This document shows positions 20,806 to 33,380 of a stretch of DNA of 64,000 nt, piece after piece. The stretch covers positions 427,396,240 through 427,460,239 of the forward strand of contig OV050030.1 of the NCBI GenBank assembly GCA_920105625.2, in the 5' to 3' direction. Both the position numbers and the translations under genes were made by a program. The notes beneath the pieces are model-generated. The model saw nothing but the letters and a program-made list of their open reading frames with translations, ran no database searches and was not told the DNA's origin. Numbering within the stretch: the stretch's first letter is position 1; the number at the start of each line of letters is the position of its first letter. Origin of the DNA: Clusia tigrina. Lineage: Eukaryota; Arthropoda; Insecta; Diptera; Clusiidae.

Positions 20806-23800
20806 TACGGGAATAATTTTACTCTTGAACGGATAACGCTGAGTTTCTATGTTAATATTAAAAACCCAACCCAATTTCACGGCTTGGATACTCTTTCATT
20901 CCGGTTTGCCTTTGACATTAGAAGAAAGGTGTGGCGAGACTTTCCGGGCAGCTTCTTCCATAATTCCTTTGACTTGTGCAAGTCCTGAGGTATATTTACA
21001 GCTTATTTACAGCATCGACATTTTCCAAGTACAGTTTTCGAAGAACATTGGTGAAGAATCTGTGAACCTGGCATATATGATTCAGGTTCAACAAGTCCAA
21101 CGCCCTCATCATTTAGATTTAGAAATTATTTGAACTCTGTATAAGATTAGTGACATCCTGGTAAATTGGATTCTTCCCTGGTAAATTGGATTTTGCCCAT
21201 TGTAATATTTCAGTCTAAGACGCTTAGTTCAGTGACTCCACTAATATCTGTGTATCTGCCGTGTCGATTTCTGTGCTTGTGATTGATAACCAGGAATAAG
21301 AGAACACTCCCATTGGGACTATTGGGTTCAATCTGGATATTTACAAAGTCATGTCCCAGTGTAGGATATTCGATATATCAGCTTAATGCAGTTTAACTCC
21401 TGCGCACTCCTCCACTCCCAAATTGTTTGCCCTGCTTGTCGTCCGTGCCTCCGCCCTTTACAGTTGCAAACTTGTTGAAGTTCTGTGGAATCATTTCAAG
21501 AGTGCGCTGAGAGCAGGTGAGCCACGGCAGGTGGTAGCAATAGAATAATTCACTTGGATTCGCATGGAAAGAAAAACGTGGGAACTCTGAAATACAAATT
21601 GCTGCTGCATAAATCAGAAATGTGCAAAAATAAAAAGGTACTGCAATGAAATGAATTAATTGCTCGGCTCTGTGCACGTCTTGCCAAGCGCCACCACTGC
21701 ACAGTGGCAGCTGCAACGTAGCCACTCGCCGCTGGCCGTCCGCCGCTGGTCGCATGCGCATTGCAACATTTCAAACGAAACGAAATTTGACACACACAAC
21801 GTAAGCGGCGAACAACATCACATAAAAGGCAACCCGCGCTGTGCCACATCGGAACATGCGTCGCGAGTCCGAATATTGAGTTGTGCCAAGCGCCACAATG
21901 CACGCAAGCGCTGCTCATGTCGTTGACCATTTTTGGCAGTTACACGCTCACATCACACACTGCAATCGCGATATCAACTGCGAGCATTCCAAGGATAATT
22001 GAAACGGAGAGCACCGCTCCAGCCGCAGTGTTGGGCAATTCGTTAACCCAAATGAAAAACATTTAATATCAAACGTATTACGTGTTACGTGTACTTGCAG
22101 CGCAACGGAATTCTTGGCTGAAAACGAGCGCCTTTGTGCCCGGCACTGCTCATGCGCCGCTGCACTCGCCAACTGGCAATTGTTGCTGGCAAATGCACGG
22201 CAATGAGCGCACAAAGTGTCGGAAAAAGAGACAAATAAGCACAGCAACTGCCACTTGCCGTTTGGCGCCGCACAAGTGTCGTCCGCAGAGAGGGGCGCGG
22301 CAGGCGCAGATAGCAAGAAAAAGGCGTGCAACAGTGCAGCCTTCGAATTGACCGCGTTTACGAGTGCGCAGCCGTGCAGTCACTGCGTTGCGTTTTGTTT
22401 CACTCTTTGCAAACTGAAGGCGACACTGCCACCTGGTAGTATCGCATATCACAGCTCTGCGCCACTCGTTACTATTCGATTGTTCCAACTGCAGAAATCG
22501 CTACTTGATTAACTGGGTAACGACGTGTTCAGTACGGAAAGAGCAAAGGACAAAGTAAGATGCTACAAGAGACTGCGTGCTGCAGACGACAGCAGTTCCA
22601 CAACCAATGAGGCAACCTTCCGTAATCCGCAATATGGTGAGGGTAGCCGTCTTCCGCCGTTACCCCGCGCCAAAATTGGCCTGCACATAAATGTGGCTTC
22701 CGCACTAATACAGTATGCACCTGCCTCGACTATTCTCCCGCTCTCCACCGGACATCACGGGCTTTCGCACCGTACCGAACGATGGAACATAGAGATAGGC
22801 CGACAACATGGCACCAGGCGTATGTCATCTGAATATTGGATTCGGAGTGAACAGGGTATGAAAGGGGTTTCAGTGTAAACAGATTTCTAAAACTCTGGAT
22901 AGTCCTTTAAGTAAACAAAGAGATTAGTGACATCGCAGTCAACCAGACTTGCCGCTATGGCGGCATGAATACTCTGCGATCGATGGTGATGTGGTGTCAC
23001 AACGCTCAGTGCGATATCATAAACGTATTTCTACTGTATTTCTACGGACGCATCCATCATGCACTTCCCATCCATCATGAATGTTTTGCACTGCAGAACT
23101 GGGTGACTGCGGCGCCAAATATTGAACAGGAGGCGGCAGAAAATCAGTCCACAGTTGGCAACATTTCTGTACCGCACAATGCAGCAGTGATGCACACTTT
23201 CATACCGGTTACGTGGATACCCGTGTCACTGCTGTAACGACTACAACCGCCACGAGACGTTACATTCACGACATCGCTAGTGTCAGCTCATTTGCTTCAA
23301 GGCTTTCAATACTGGCAGTCAGCATCTGATGCGGACATTTCTTCATATGGCTCAACCAGAAGTGGTGGCATAGTAGGCAAGTGCGTGAATGGTTCTTAGC
23401 AGAGCACTTCATTGTCCAGCAACACGCCCACTCGCCGTAGCAAATGCTCTCTATTGTGTAGCATTTTCGGGGCCCCAACAAAGCCTGAATTCACTCTAAT
23501 CTGGCCACTTGGGTACTTGAGTCACTGAGCTACAAGGGTACAGGCGGAGGCTGAAATCCATAGTTACGCATACGTCTCTGCTTGATTTGCATAGCGTTTT
23601 TTTTGGTGCGCTTGCGCGTGGGCGGCGACATACTTTTCACACACACACACACATGCTGGCCTAAGTGGCGCTGGTGGCTGAGTAGGCTTTGTTTTAGTAC
23701 TACAAGCGGAAAGTCATCAACCAGCGCGGCGCACGGGGGTGTGGCGAAGTTGGGCACAAATCAAGTTCCAATTCAAATGCAAATTCAAATTGAACGCTTG

Positions 23801-24419
23801 GGTGGGGCCAGAAGCGCAAATTTATGCAATCTCCGTCAAAAGGTTTCAAACCAAGTCACAAGCCGCAAATAAAGCATCTGCAGCCGTTAAGAGCCGTAAA
23901 ATAAGGCCACAAAAAGTGAAGTTTTATGGCAAAGCGGAAGATTTGCCGCCACATCGCCACATCGCCACTTTGTTGCAAGTCAAACGAATTAAAGTTCAAG
24001 AGTCTGGTTGGCAGAACTCGGGAATTAACGAAATCTCGCCCTGCAATTTTGGCTTTATTGCCTTTTAATTTGGTAACAAAATTGTTTAGGATATTGCTTC
24101 GTTTCAAGTTGCTGGGCCTGTGGAAATCTGCCAACCAGCCAGTGAGAAACATGTGGTCCTTCTGCAGCTGCAAGCAACATATGCACTTCATATGATGCTG
24201 AAGCACAACACAGCACTTGTGTACATATATAGCGACATCTCCAGTCGTACCTTAGTCAGTAAAGCCAATTGTGGCTCAAGCTTGAACAGGGTGTTTGAGC
24301 GTTGATATCCTCTTGACTCAATAATCTGACTTCACTTAAGCGCCTCCGATTCCGTCGTTTAATATTAAATCATTAAACTTCCACATATGGTTAAAAGCTA
24401 TTATAATTATAGATCTTTG
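20806..24419. other. Non-coding DNA without a recognised gene
   Basis: Frames of 90-127 codons occur on both strands at 21390-22500 and 23530-24200. They overlap each other and match no family I know. They probably reflect moderate GC content. An (AC)n run lies at 23638-23653. Confidence 0.4.
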
Positions 24420-24545
24420 TATTCTTAATGAATATTAGACTCTCAGAGGATTTGTAACTTATTGAGTGTGCCACAATAGGCCCATTTGAGGCCGCAGTGA
24501 CTTGGTGAGTAGATCCCGCTCTTCTCTAATCTAATCTAATCTAAA
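24420..24545 (+). mobile_element. Non-LTR element 3' fragment
   Basis: TTAATGAATATTAGACTCTC with AGAGGATTTGTAACTT is the same end-of-ORF sequence as at 31961-31994 (AATGAATACAAGACTCTCGG). CACAATAGGCC at 24472-24482 and a TCTAATCTAATCTAA tail follow. Confidence 0.6.
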
Positions 24546-24867
24546 TCGATAAATGAAAATGAAAAAATCTTAATCCTTATTCTAATTTCATTGCACTTGA
24601 TCCTGAAGCATCCGTCGCAGCTACTCTTCCATTGCCCCATTAACGAATTAGAAGTGCGGACTACCTAAACTGCTCAGTGGTCGTTATTTATATGTACTCG
24701 TATATATAAACAGATCTTGATATTGGTCAAAAACTGGAGCGTTCTGCTACATAACTGGGACTCTTAGGTCGAGTTTACATCTTTGGTCAGCAGTAAAGAA
24801 CCCTTTCTCAGTGCCTCTTGTTGGTTTTCACAATGGTGCTCCTACAGTGAGGAGGTTTTGCTCAGTA

Positions 24868-25035
24868 TACTCCGAGTTAGGTTAGGTAGGAGTGGCTGCC
24901 CAGTTTGCCAAAAGCACACTTGAGCACACATAATGGCCCATTGTGATACCACGGTGTGGCGCCGTTCAAGCACTGACTAAAAAGTTCCCATACTTGGGAT
25001 GGTGATAGTCAGCGCAAAGACAGCGCCATACTCCG
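24868..25035 (-). mobile_element. Non-LTR element 3' end fragment
   Basis: On the minus strand the sequence ends CCTAACCTAACTC and carries TATCACAATGGGCC (24935-24948) in its 3' UTR. The GTGATACCAC block also occurs at 62028-62037. No coding part is legible. Confidence 0.5.
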
Positions 25036-25224
25036 AGTGGAATATGCAGAAATGCCGGGAAAACCATTTCTACATTCATTTCGCTGCCTTTTTTTTCAAA
25101 GACATCTCCGAGAACGAAATGGTCTTTGATCTAGGACTCCTATAATAATTATAATAATAACTTCAATTTAAGTGTCCTGGGAAGGAAAATGAATTCATCT
25201 TCTTTTCCCTCCATTTTGTTTGAT

Positions 25225-25310
25225 CACTTAGGGAGAATACTATCACAATAGGCCAATGGGCGTCCGAGTGTAACTTGCGTAACTCGCAAGCTACCTGGTT
25301 AACCTAAGGA
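25225..25310 (+). mobile_element. Probable non-LTR 3' tail
   Basis: TATCACAATAGGCC (25241-25254) is followed by a short 3' UTR ending in GGTTAACCTAA. It shares the 3' UTR motif with the fragments at 24420 and 24868. Confidence 0.4.
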
Positions 25311-26029
25311 GAATACTGTTGTATAGACACAACTTCCTGGTCACCCTCCATTGATTGTTACCATTTCAGTGCATAAGACATCATATTCACACTGATGATT
25401 GAGCCTCCGTTTGCCAGTCAAATGAATTTGACAAGGATCGATTCATTACTTTGCAGAAAACCACCAACAACCAAAATATGGCCTCATGACTGAAGATGTG
25501 AAAGAGAAACCACCACAACAACAAAATGACTGATTACCTCACATGTGAATGAGGCCCTGGCAAATGACACTGCAATTGACAGCAGTCTCAGCCAAATAAT
25601 TTTTCCTTAGTTAACCAAGTTTACAATTTCCTCGAGGTGCACCAAAATGCGAATGAAGAATCTTATGACGAGAATTGTTGTTGTTATGGTCTGTTTGCTC
25701 GCAAGACTACAATGAGCAACGCAAACAAAGCGTAGGCAAATGGTGACTGTGAATGTGCTGCTGCTGATGTTGTTGTTGTTTTTTGTGGAGTGGATTCAAC
25801 AATTGACTGAATTCAATCCCATAAAGCACGACGGGGAATTGACGCTGTGCTCGGTGGCCGGCAAACGGAGGCTCCAATTCAAAATTACCATTTATAGAAT
25901 TTCGTATGTGTGTTGTTGTTGTCATTGGTGTTGTTGTTGTTGCTGCTGCTGTTGCTGGTGTGGTTGTCATTGCATACATGGGTCGTGTTTGTACATGACT
26001 ATTTGTCCATACGTAATTAACATGGCTAA

Positions 26030-26275
26030 CACAGCAAACCACCAACAACACAACAATAGCAACAGCAGCAGTGGCAGCAGCAGCAGTAACGACAACGACC
26101 ACGACAGCAGCAACCAACAACAACAACAACAATCAAACTAACAAAGGCAGCAGTAACCGGAAATTAAACGCACTCAAACGTTTCAAAATATTTAAGCAAT
26201 AATAAAAAAGAATAAAAAGGTAGCATGCAACAACCATGACAATAACAACAACAACAGCAACAACAACAACAACGA
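26030..26275. repeat. CAA/CAG (opa-like) low-complexity tract
   Basis: Interrupted runs of CAA, CAG and AAC triplets. No flanking exon supports a polyglutamine protein. Confidence 0.8.
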
Positions 26276-27324
26276 ACGCATTGTAGAGAATGAAATTTAA
26301 ATATCGGAGTGGCTCATTGAAAAGAGGAGCCAGTGCAGCTCACCGTACCACAGCAGCGCTCAAAACGATCGGCAACGACAGCGACACTGCCGACAGCGCC
26401 ATCGACTTCGGCAATGATGACGACGGTGACGTCGCCGACGACGACTGCGGCGATAATGACGGCGACGCAGCACAAGTATTTAGGCGGGCATGTGCAGAGG
26501 ATGTGCAGAGCCGTAAAGTGATGAGTGCTTCCTTGCTTATGAAATGAACAATGGGACCTTGTTTGTTGTAATTGTAGTTGGCGGTGTGTTGTTGCTTTCT
26601 GCTGTTGTTGTTGTTCTTGTAGTTTGGCTTGCTATTTAAGCTGATTTGGAAAATTTTTGAAAGGGTTTTGATTTGCTCTTCCACCACAACACGTTCATGC
26701 AGACGCGTATGCATTCTAATGGAACAAGCTTTTTTGTTGTTGTCGCTGTTGTTGTTGGGTATACGAGCACCCGTACTACATGGTAGGTACATGGAATTTA
26801 GTTACGCTCTGATATTTGGAGTTGCTGGAAAAACAAAGGAAAAACTGCCACTCACACTCACTGCAGCGCGTGTGGATTACACGCTCGCCTCTCACTGCGG
26901 CGGTTGGCTGCGTTTGCATATTAAACGGAAATGCAATTGTAAACCGGAAATGTGAGCGGCAATTTGCATTTAGTAGGCGTCAGTAGGGTCAGTACCGGGT
27001 TTTTGGGCTGATCAGTTCTGCGTAGTTACAATTGAATCGGACAGAAACAAGCAAACTCAGGTAGCGAAGAGCGCCTCTGGCGCAGGGACTCCATCAGTTC
27101 AGTCATATAAAAAAACATAGCTACCGAATATGGAGGTCTTTGCCCACATATACCATGTGATTCTCTTTGAGACCAGCGATTTCCTAAACGAACCCTTTTT
27201 AAATCTGTCATTTGCAAGGCTCTTGAGTCTGACGGTATGCTGAAGGCAACCTTTGTACTTAACCTAGCTTCCGCAGACGTGCGGAGCTTTGAGCTCTGCT
27301 TCTCTAGAGCGACAGTGTCCAAGC

Positions 27325-27455
27325 CAGAGAATACAGAGAAATGAATCTTATTTTCCGCACAATTGTAGTAGTGTGGCTGATTTTCTTCACAATTCTGAAT
27401 GATAAACAAAGACATTTTTTTTTGAACGTCAGAAGTTCCTTCTCTGTGTTCTCTG
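27325..27455. mobile_element. hAT-like MITE, copy 3 (short)
   Basis: The termini are CAGAGAATACAGAGAAATG and CCTTCTCTGTGTTCTCTG. The exact 8-bp target duplication GTCCAAGC flanks it at 27317-27324 and 27456-27463. The subterminal TTGAACGTCA is shared with copy 2. At 131 bp it lacks the internal 21-bp repeats. Confidence 0.9.
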
Positions 27456-27726
27456 GTCCAAGCTCCACAATAGTGGCTTCTAATGCATACATAAGCCGGT
27501 TGCCACGCGTTTGCGCATCGCTTTTCTAGTTTCTGAAGCTGGTTATCACAGGCTTAATTGGGGATAACTTGTCAAACCCATCCTTAATTGTTCTGTGGCA
27601 TTGAACCTCTTCCCAATCCAACCAAAATCTCAATTGCCTGTGATTTGTCTTAAGCTGCGAAACTACCTATTCAGAGTTGCTGGCATTGTAGTCCAACGTT
27701 AAGTGAATTCCATCTTTTACCTCATT

Positions 27727-27772
27727 ACTGCTGATGATGCTGATGCTGATGCTGATGATGATGATGATGATT
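27727..27772. repeat. (GAT/GCT)n microsatellite
   Basis: GATGCT and GATGAT repeats, about 15 triplets. Confidence 0.85.
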
Positions 27773-30700
27773 ATGGTTATGATGCACGTAGTTACTGAAA
27801 AAAGTGATTAAATTCTCAGTGCACCCACAACCGCCCATTTAAACATTTCCGCCGTCAAATGACACCTCATATAACAAACGGCATTTTGCCATTCCGCTGG
27901 AGCCGCGTACCTACACATTAAGAAAAGCACCGCTTTCCTAATGCTCCGCTCCAGACTGCAAATTAACGTTGCGAGCATTTGTGGGGGGCGCTTTGCAGCC
28001 GGCACCATTATCATATCTCGGCGGTGCCATCTGCGAGCTGGCGCGCTCGGCACGCATGCGCTGTCGTAACACCATTTTTCGTTAGGCTCGCACACGAGCT
28101 CTCCAAACTTTCGTAAGGCAGGCAACGGGTCCACTACGCAGATGACAGTGGCGACGGAGCAACGACGGAGCAACGTCGGAGCCTTCAGCCCCCTTTAGGT
28201 AAGATGATGTGAGGCGCAGGTGGGTGGGTGTTTGCAGTGATCAGCAGTTTTTTATACTCAGTTGAGTTCTTTTTTTATTTATTTATAAGAAAAATAATTA
28301 TAAATAACTTCATTACAAAATCCAAAGGCAACCAGCTCCAAGGGTTCCGGCCTGGAATTCATCCTTTATGTCGACTATTCTAGGAGAAAGGCGCAGACTG
28401 GTTTGAAATCGATTGAAGGCGACACTTTAACTAATTAAGACTATTTTTGTTTTACCACCGATTGGAGGCACCCCTTCCTGCCAGCACCTTGCATGTTCGT
28501 AGATATTTTGGTGTCTATGAAAGTGGGCATCTCAGTTGAAAAGTGGACACACTTCACACTCTATGACAGAGGGAGAGTATAGCATCAGTCGCTGTGAATT
28601 CGGTTTAAAACCGGATCCTATGTATTACCGATTTCCTGACTGAGCTGGGCGTAACCGGAGGTGTGGACTCTGAATCAATTGAAGTTCATAATTGGAGTTT
28701 TTTTTTTTACGAGGTGTAAAGCTGTAAAAAACCCTTGTAGTATGGGGCCTTAACCCACTAAATTCACCCCGATGGCCGGACGGATTATCCTCTCGGGACC
28801 GCACCTTTAGGTAATACGTCGAGAGGCCGTTACGAGCGTTACCGCTCAATCCTCAATCTTAGGTCTGTCCATTTTCAGTCCTACTTCTATAATTGGAGTA
28901 CTTCTATAATTGGAGTATATTCATGCTTCCAGCCAAAAGTGTCTCGGTTCCTGTGTTTATCCCGTTGCTCCACTCACTCAAATTCTTCGGACATCTGTAG
29001 CCTCCGCCTCACTCCTTCTTTATATACTCCCCTTTTGGCGCTTTTCGCACGCCACTGCCACTCACATTTGTTTGCAAATTGTGTTTTCTTTGACGTGCCT
29101 CAGTTTCGGCTCGTTTGCCACGCTTGGATACGTGGTGTTTTTGCTTCTTTCCGTATTCTTTTGTCTGCTGTTGGCTCGGCGCAGCTTGGCGGCGCTCTGC
29201 CTCCTACACAATTGGCAAAAATAAAGTGTGTCTATGTGTGAGTGTGGGTATTTGTGTGTGTGTGCTTGTGTAGTCGAAAGATTGTTTTCGCGCGATACGA
29301 CAGAAGAAAGAGTAGGTGACGCTCCAGAAATAGGCTCATTCGTCGCTGGAGTGCGATCTGTAGCGGAGCGTGCAAGAATTCACATGTGGCCTCAGATAAA
29401 AGTGGCTGATAACTCTTTTCTATTTATTCATTCCATAACTCCTCTTCTTTTTGCATTCATCATGACGCATTTCCTGCAGCAAACCCACCGCTCTACATAA
29501 CTGCTTCCAGAGGGAGTAATGGACTCTGCTTCAGGGGAAGTGTTGCTCCAGGCTCATAGGAGGTGGCTCTGCAGCTGTTTGCTATCACTCATCAGGTACG
29601 CACACGGCCACTATGACTTGAGTCCTTTGGCCGGGTGGCGCTGGTTCGGTTTGCGCTTCCCATCAATTTGGTTATCACTTCGATCATTGCAATCGCTTTG
29701 GTGCTAATGACTGCGCTAATTGCCGCACACACAGTCAGAGTCGCCACCGGGAATGGTGTGAAAAATGCTGCAGTTAATGAAAATGGAAAAGTAATAGTAC
29801 AGCGGAGAAGTCGCCCTCCCTTGGGAGTCGAGGCAAGGCGTGAGTCATCAAAGAAAGTGAAACTCAAAGTTCAGACTCGTTAATCGTTGGTGTGACCACA
29901 CCGTGGGGCTAGAGAGAGAGGTATGTGGACAACTGAAGCTTTAGCATGGAATGACAACCTTCCAGCCATGCCTCGACCTAAATACGAGTCAGTTCTCGTA
30001 AATGGCTGGAGTGGCCCTTTCGAATTAGTCCTAGCCTATAAACTCTAAGAGACCGCCTCTGTGAGCAATTTCAATAAAATTAGCATGATTGTCTGATTTA
30101 TGCCGGTTGCAATGGCAAAATGAGACACGAGATTATCCGCTTAAAGATCTGCATGTGCAGCGGCAGGAATGATTCACAACAACACCAAAGTTGATTGTCG
30201 ATTGTCAGCTCGTAAAGTTGGAAATGTCCCCACAAGAAAACAGACGCACACCCAACACACTCGCTCTGAATAAACTGACAGCAATGCCCCCCTTCGTCCG
30301 CCGCGGCCAACTGCCACGGGAGAAATGCATAGGCGAGGACGTTTGGCGGTCGTTTTGGGCAACTGCAGCACGCCCATGCGACTTGGCTCTCAACCGCAAC
30401 TGTCGCTAAAAACTCAGTCTCGTATGTAAGTATGAGCGCTGGAGCGGCTGTGGGAGCAGTGGGCAAACAAGCGTCAACCTGCGCACATGCAGTGTTAACT
30501 CCCTACACAAGTGTGAGTGCATGCGTACCCACTTGGAAATTTAGGAACTGTGCTTTTGGAAGAAAGAAACGGGACACACATTCCCTTGAATACTAAGGGA
30601 ACAACTGCAGAGTTCATATAGAACACCTCAGGAGGTGCAAGCAAAGGGTATAGAAACGTAGAGATAGAACCACTCAATATTTTATGTAATGGAAGTGATG

Positions 30701-30789
30701 ACGATTTCACAAAAATCGGTGAGCGGCAATGGGAAGCGAGATGCAGTGAGTGTGTTATATCATGTGTTATATATAGGGTAATAATTCAG

Positions 30790-31440
30790 CTCAAGAATAT
30801 GGTATCCTCAAGGATTTTATGTCAAGAACATTCAACTTTGCACGCAAATCCAGTACAAAGATGAGTTACAAAAAAGAATGGAAAGGTCTAACTGAGACGT
30901 ATAAAAGTAGAGAAAACTCCCTCTTATGGTACACAGATGGTTCTAAGATAATGGACGGAACTAGGGCAGAAGTATTTGGGCCTAGAACCAGCTACTGGCA
31001 ACCAGTGGGTTCTTTCCCAAGCATTTTTCAAGCGGAGATTCACGCTATTGAAAGATGTGCCCAGATCAACATTGACAGGATATATCGGGGGGAAAACATC
31101 GTGATACTATCTGATAGTCAAACAGTACTCAAGAGTTTGAACTCACCCTTGGTGAGGTCCAAACTTGTAGGGGACAGTATTTGGAAGCTGAGCTCCCTAG
31201 GCAGTATGAACAAGTTATCTCTAACGTGGGTACCAGGCCACATAGGAGTAGAGGGAAATGAGAAGGCTGATAGCTTAGTAAGAAAGCCTGCGGCCTCTAC
31301 TTTCAACGGCCCTGAACACCTCTGTGGACTATCATCCAATACCATTGGAGGTCTGTAGAAGAAGTGTACAAATGCAAAAAGAAGTCAAACCTCGCAAACT
31401 CTTCCGGGCTTAGGACAGTCCAAAGCTTTTCTGGGAGATT
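30790..31440 (+). pseudogene. Non-LTR retrotransposon RNase H domain fragment
   Basis: An open frame of 179 codons (30819-31358) contains a complete RNase H signature: LLWYTDGSK with the first Asp, FQAEIHAIERC with Glu, VILSDSQTVLKS with the second Asp, and WVPGHIGVEGNEKADSL with the His and last Asp. All four catalytic positions look intact, although the rest of the element (reverse transcriptase, endonuclease, gag) is missing. SVEEVYKCKKKSN-like sequence continues to about 31400 in another frame. It is a jockey/I/R1-like LINE relic. Confidence 0.85.
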
Positions 31441-31479
31441 TTAATCCTAAAAGAGCTGAGGAGTTAATAAATACCCTCG

Positions 31480-32030
31480 GAGTAAATTAAGAATCATCAC
31501 AGGAATTTTACGCGGTTGCTGTAGACTCATAGGGAACGAAGAGGCAGATGAGTACGATAGAAAAGGAGCTGCCAGTCGTTTTACTGGACCGGAACCATTC
31601 TAAGGATTGCCTTGTAGTTGAACCAAACTTAAAATCAAGTAATGGCTATGAAAACTAAAGATATTATGGAAACTAAAGATATTAGGGTAAAACCTTCATG
31701 CCAGAACGGTATCGCAAGAGAACCAAAGATATACTTAATCCCAGCCGCATAGTCACAGGATTTTTGACTGGTCATTCCAGAGTATTAAGACACTTACATA
31801 AAATGCGAATCAGTCGTACTGAATATTGTAGAGAGAGTAACTAGGACGAGGAAACAGCAGAGCATTTGCTATGCCACTGTAACGGTCTACGATTCTTAGG
31901 TTCTCCCTATGTAGAACCGGCAGAAATTGCGGACAAATCTCCCAAGGAGATCTTTGAATTTTAATGAATACAAGACTCTCGGAGGAATTGTAACTTGTTT
32001 GTTCAGGTAGATTCAAAAAAAAAATATAAA
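31480..32030 (+). pseudogene. Second, adjoining non-LTR C-terminal fragment
   Basis: GNEEADEYDRKGAASRFTGP near 31530-31590 repeats the end of the RNase H domain just upstream (GNEKADSLVRKPAASTFNGP). Around 31850-31990, across frames, come EHLLCHC-like, LRFLGSPYVEPAEIADKSP and a last segment matching the 24420 fragment. Several stops and frameshifts are present. It is a second copy or a rearranged duplicate. Confidence 0.65.
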
Positions 32031-32590
32031 TGGAATGTCATATATGGTACAATGGATATCTTGTGGTCTGAGTGGTATATACGACTAGTTGTTTCGACAA
32101 AAAAAAGAAGATGATACTCAGGGATTCAGTGTCTCAATCAAAGCAATCATATATATATATATCTTCAATTATTTTTTGGTGAGCTTTTATATCCATCTGG
32201 ATATGGTCCATTGTTACATCCCATTTACTGACCGTATAATACCATGACCATACATATTTTTGAAATGCTCGCACTTTCTAAGGTCGTTCTTAAGATCATA
32301 TTAGTGTAGTGTACCACACAAGTGTACACTGACGACCACACATCGTCATAAGCACAGCAACAAGTCGCATATGCAAACAAACTGACAATAGCGCAACGTA
32401 CGCAATTGCACTCAATACCCAAATACGCTAGACTAGCATTTTGGTGGTGCAATAACACACGCTGCCTATATTGCAGCGTATGCATATTAGACAGTGCAGT
32501 GACTTTAGCCCTGAACTTGCACTCAAAATTATTAATATAAACAAAGACGATGATTCGTCAATGAATAATATCGGTAATCCGATACTTGAG
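32031..32590. other. AT-rich non-coding DNA
   Basis: It holds an (AT)n run at 32149-32162. Nothing else is recognised. Confidence 0.4.
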
Positions 32591-32599
32591 ACTAATTTC

Positions 32600-32955
32600 G
32601 GGAATATGATTTGTAACTAGTGGAAATAAGATAGATACATTTTATGTTAGTTAGAATAAGAAAACAATAAGAATTCAATGATATAAAAGAGCCAGCGAGC
32701 CACCAAATAAAGTAGAGTTAATCTGAAGACAACTGAAATTGCTACTCGCATTAGTTGATTGTTTTATCTCTCGTGCTCTAAGTCAGGAAAGACTTAGAAC
32801 AGCACAAACAATAGCTTGGCCAACGGCACACTCTGCCGGTCAAAACCTTTACTGAGGGCGTCTTTCCGCTTCGTGTCAGGCATTTCTTCTTTATAGTGCT
32901 CTTTTGCATCTATACATTGTATAGAATCTGCAAATGAATTGAACGCCGATCCTGC
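32600..32955 (+). mobile_element. Possible solo LTR
   Basis: ATATAAAAGAGCC near 32680-32692 resembles a TATA box, and about 17 bases later CAAATAAAG resembles a poly(A) signal, followed by GTTTTATCTCTCG. This compact promoter-plus-polyadenylation layout is typical of fly LTRs. TGGCGATCC, which could be a primer-binding-like site, follows in the next repeat. I found no second LTR and no internal coding region, so this is tentative. Confidence 0.3.
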
Positions 32956-32965
32956 GTGACCAACA

Positions 32966-33062
32966 ATCAACATATCCTACATGGCGATCCTTGCCAGCCT
33001 AACTTCTCAACATACCCTACATGGCGATCCTGCCAGCCTAACTTCTCAACATACCCTACATT
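32966..33062. repeat. 39-bp tandem repeat, about 2.4 copies
   Basis: The unit contains CATACCCTACATGGCGATCC and TGCCAGCCTAACTTCTCAA. Confidence 0.85.
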
Positions 33063-33201
33063 AGGGCAAAATGAAAATTCTACTTTCATCTTGAAGCAGA
33101 CCTCTGGCAGTACTCTAAAATGTAATGAAAGATGGATTAAGTTTCTGGTAGTGCTGAATTTTAATATTTTAATTTGTTATATAAATAATTTAAAATAAAT
33201 A

Positions 33202-33380
33202 GCCGCCCTCTGAGGTTTAGTGGTAAGAATCCTAGACTCACACCTCGAGAGTCACAGGTTCAAATCCTGCTAACAATTATATTTCTCCTCGAGTCGAAGG
33301 GCTCAGTTGCTAGTACGCATTCCCCAAAAACCTTGCAGTCATAATTAATTATAGTGTAAGATATAATAATAATATTAAAA
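33202..33380 (+). mobile_element. tRNA-derived SINE, copy C
   Basis: The head GCCGCCCTCTGAGGTTTAGTG leads to GGTAAGAATCCTAGACTC, a near-perfect B box GGTTCAAATCC (33257-33267), CTCGAGTCGAAGGG, GTTGCTAGTACGCATTCCCC, AATTAATTATAGTGTAAG and ATAATAATAAT. Every module of copy A is present in order. Confidence 0.8.

Larger units (their letters stand above)
25311..30780. other. Non-coding DNA with trinucleotide low complexity
   Basis: GTT/GCT repeats occur at 25745-25780 and 25910-25970, CAA/CAG at 26030-26275, GTT at 26560-26620 and GAT at 27727-27772. The Gln/Ser/Asn- or Leu/Val-rich frames there are repeat translations. A frame at 29635-29883 with a hydrophobic stretch and a basic tail has no family match. 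The hAT-like copy at 27325 interrupts this region. Confidence 0.4.

Noticed and set aside
21390..22500. Clustered frames of 90-127 codons on both strands
   Set aside because: They overlap antisense to each other, share no recognised motif, and fit moderate GC content lowering stop frequency.
25707..26547. Gln/Ser/Thr-, Leu/Val- or Asp-rich coding regions
   Set aside because: They are translations of CAA/CAG/GTT and GAC/GGC triplet runs, open on both strands, with no flanking splice signals or family motif.
29592..29883. Possible small membrane protein
   Set aside because: Both strands are open over the same interval and neither shows a start context, splice partner or homology I can recognise.
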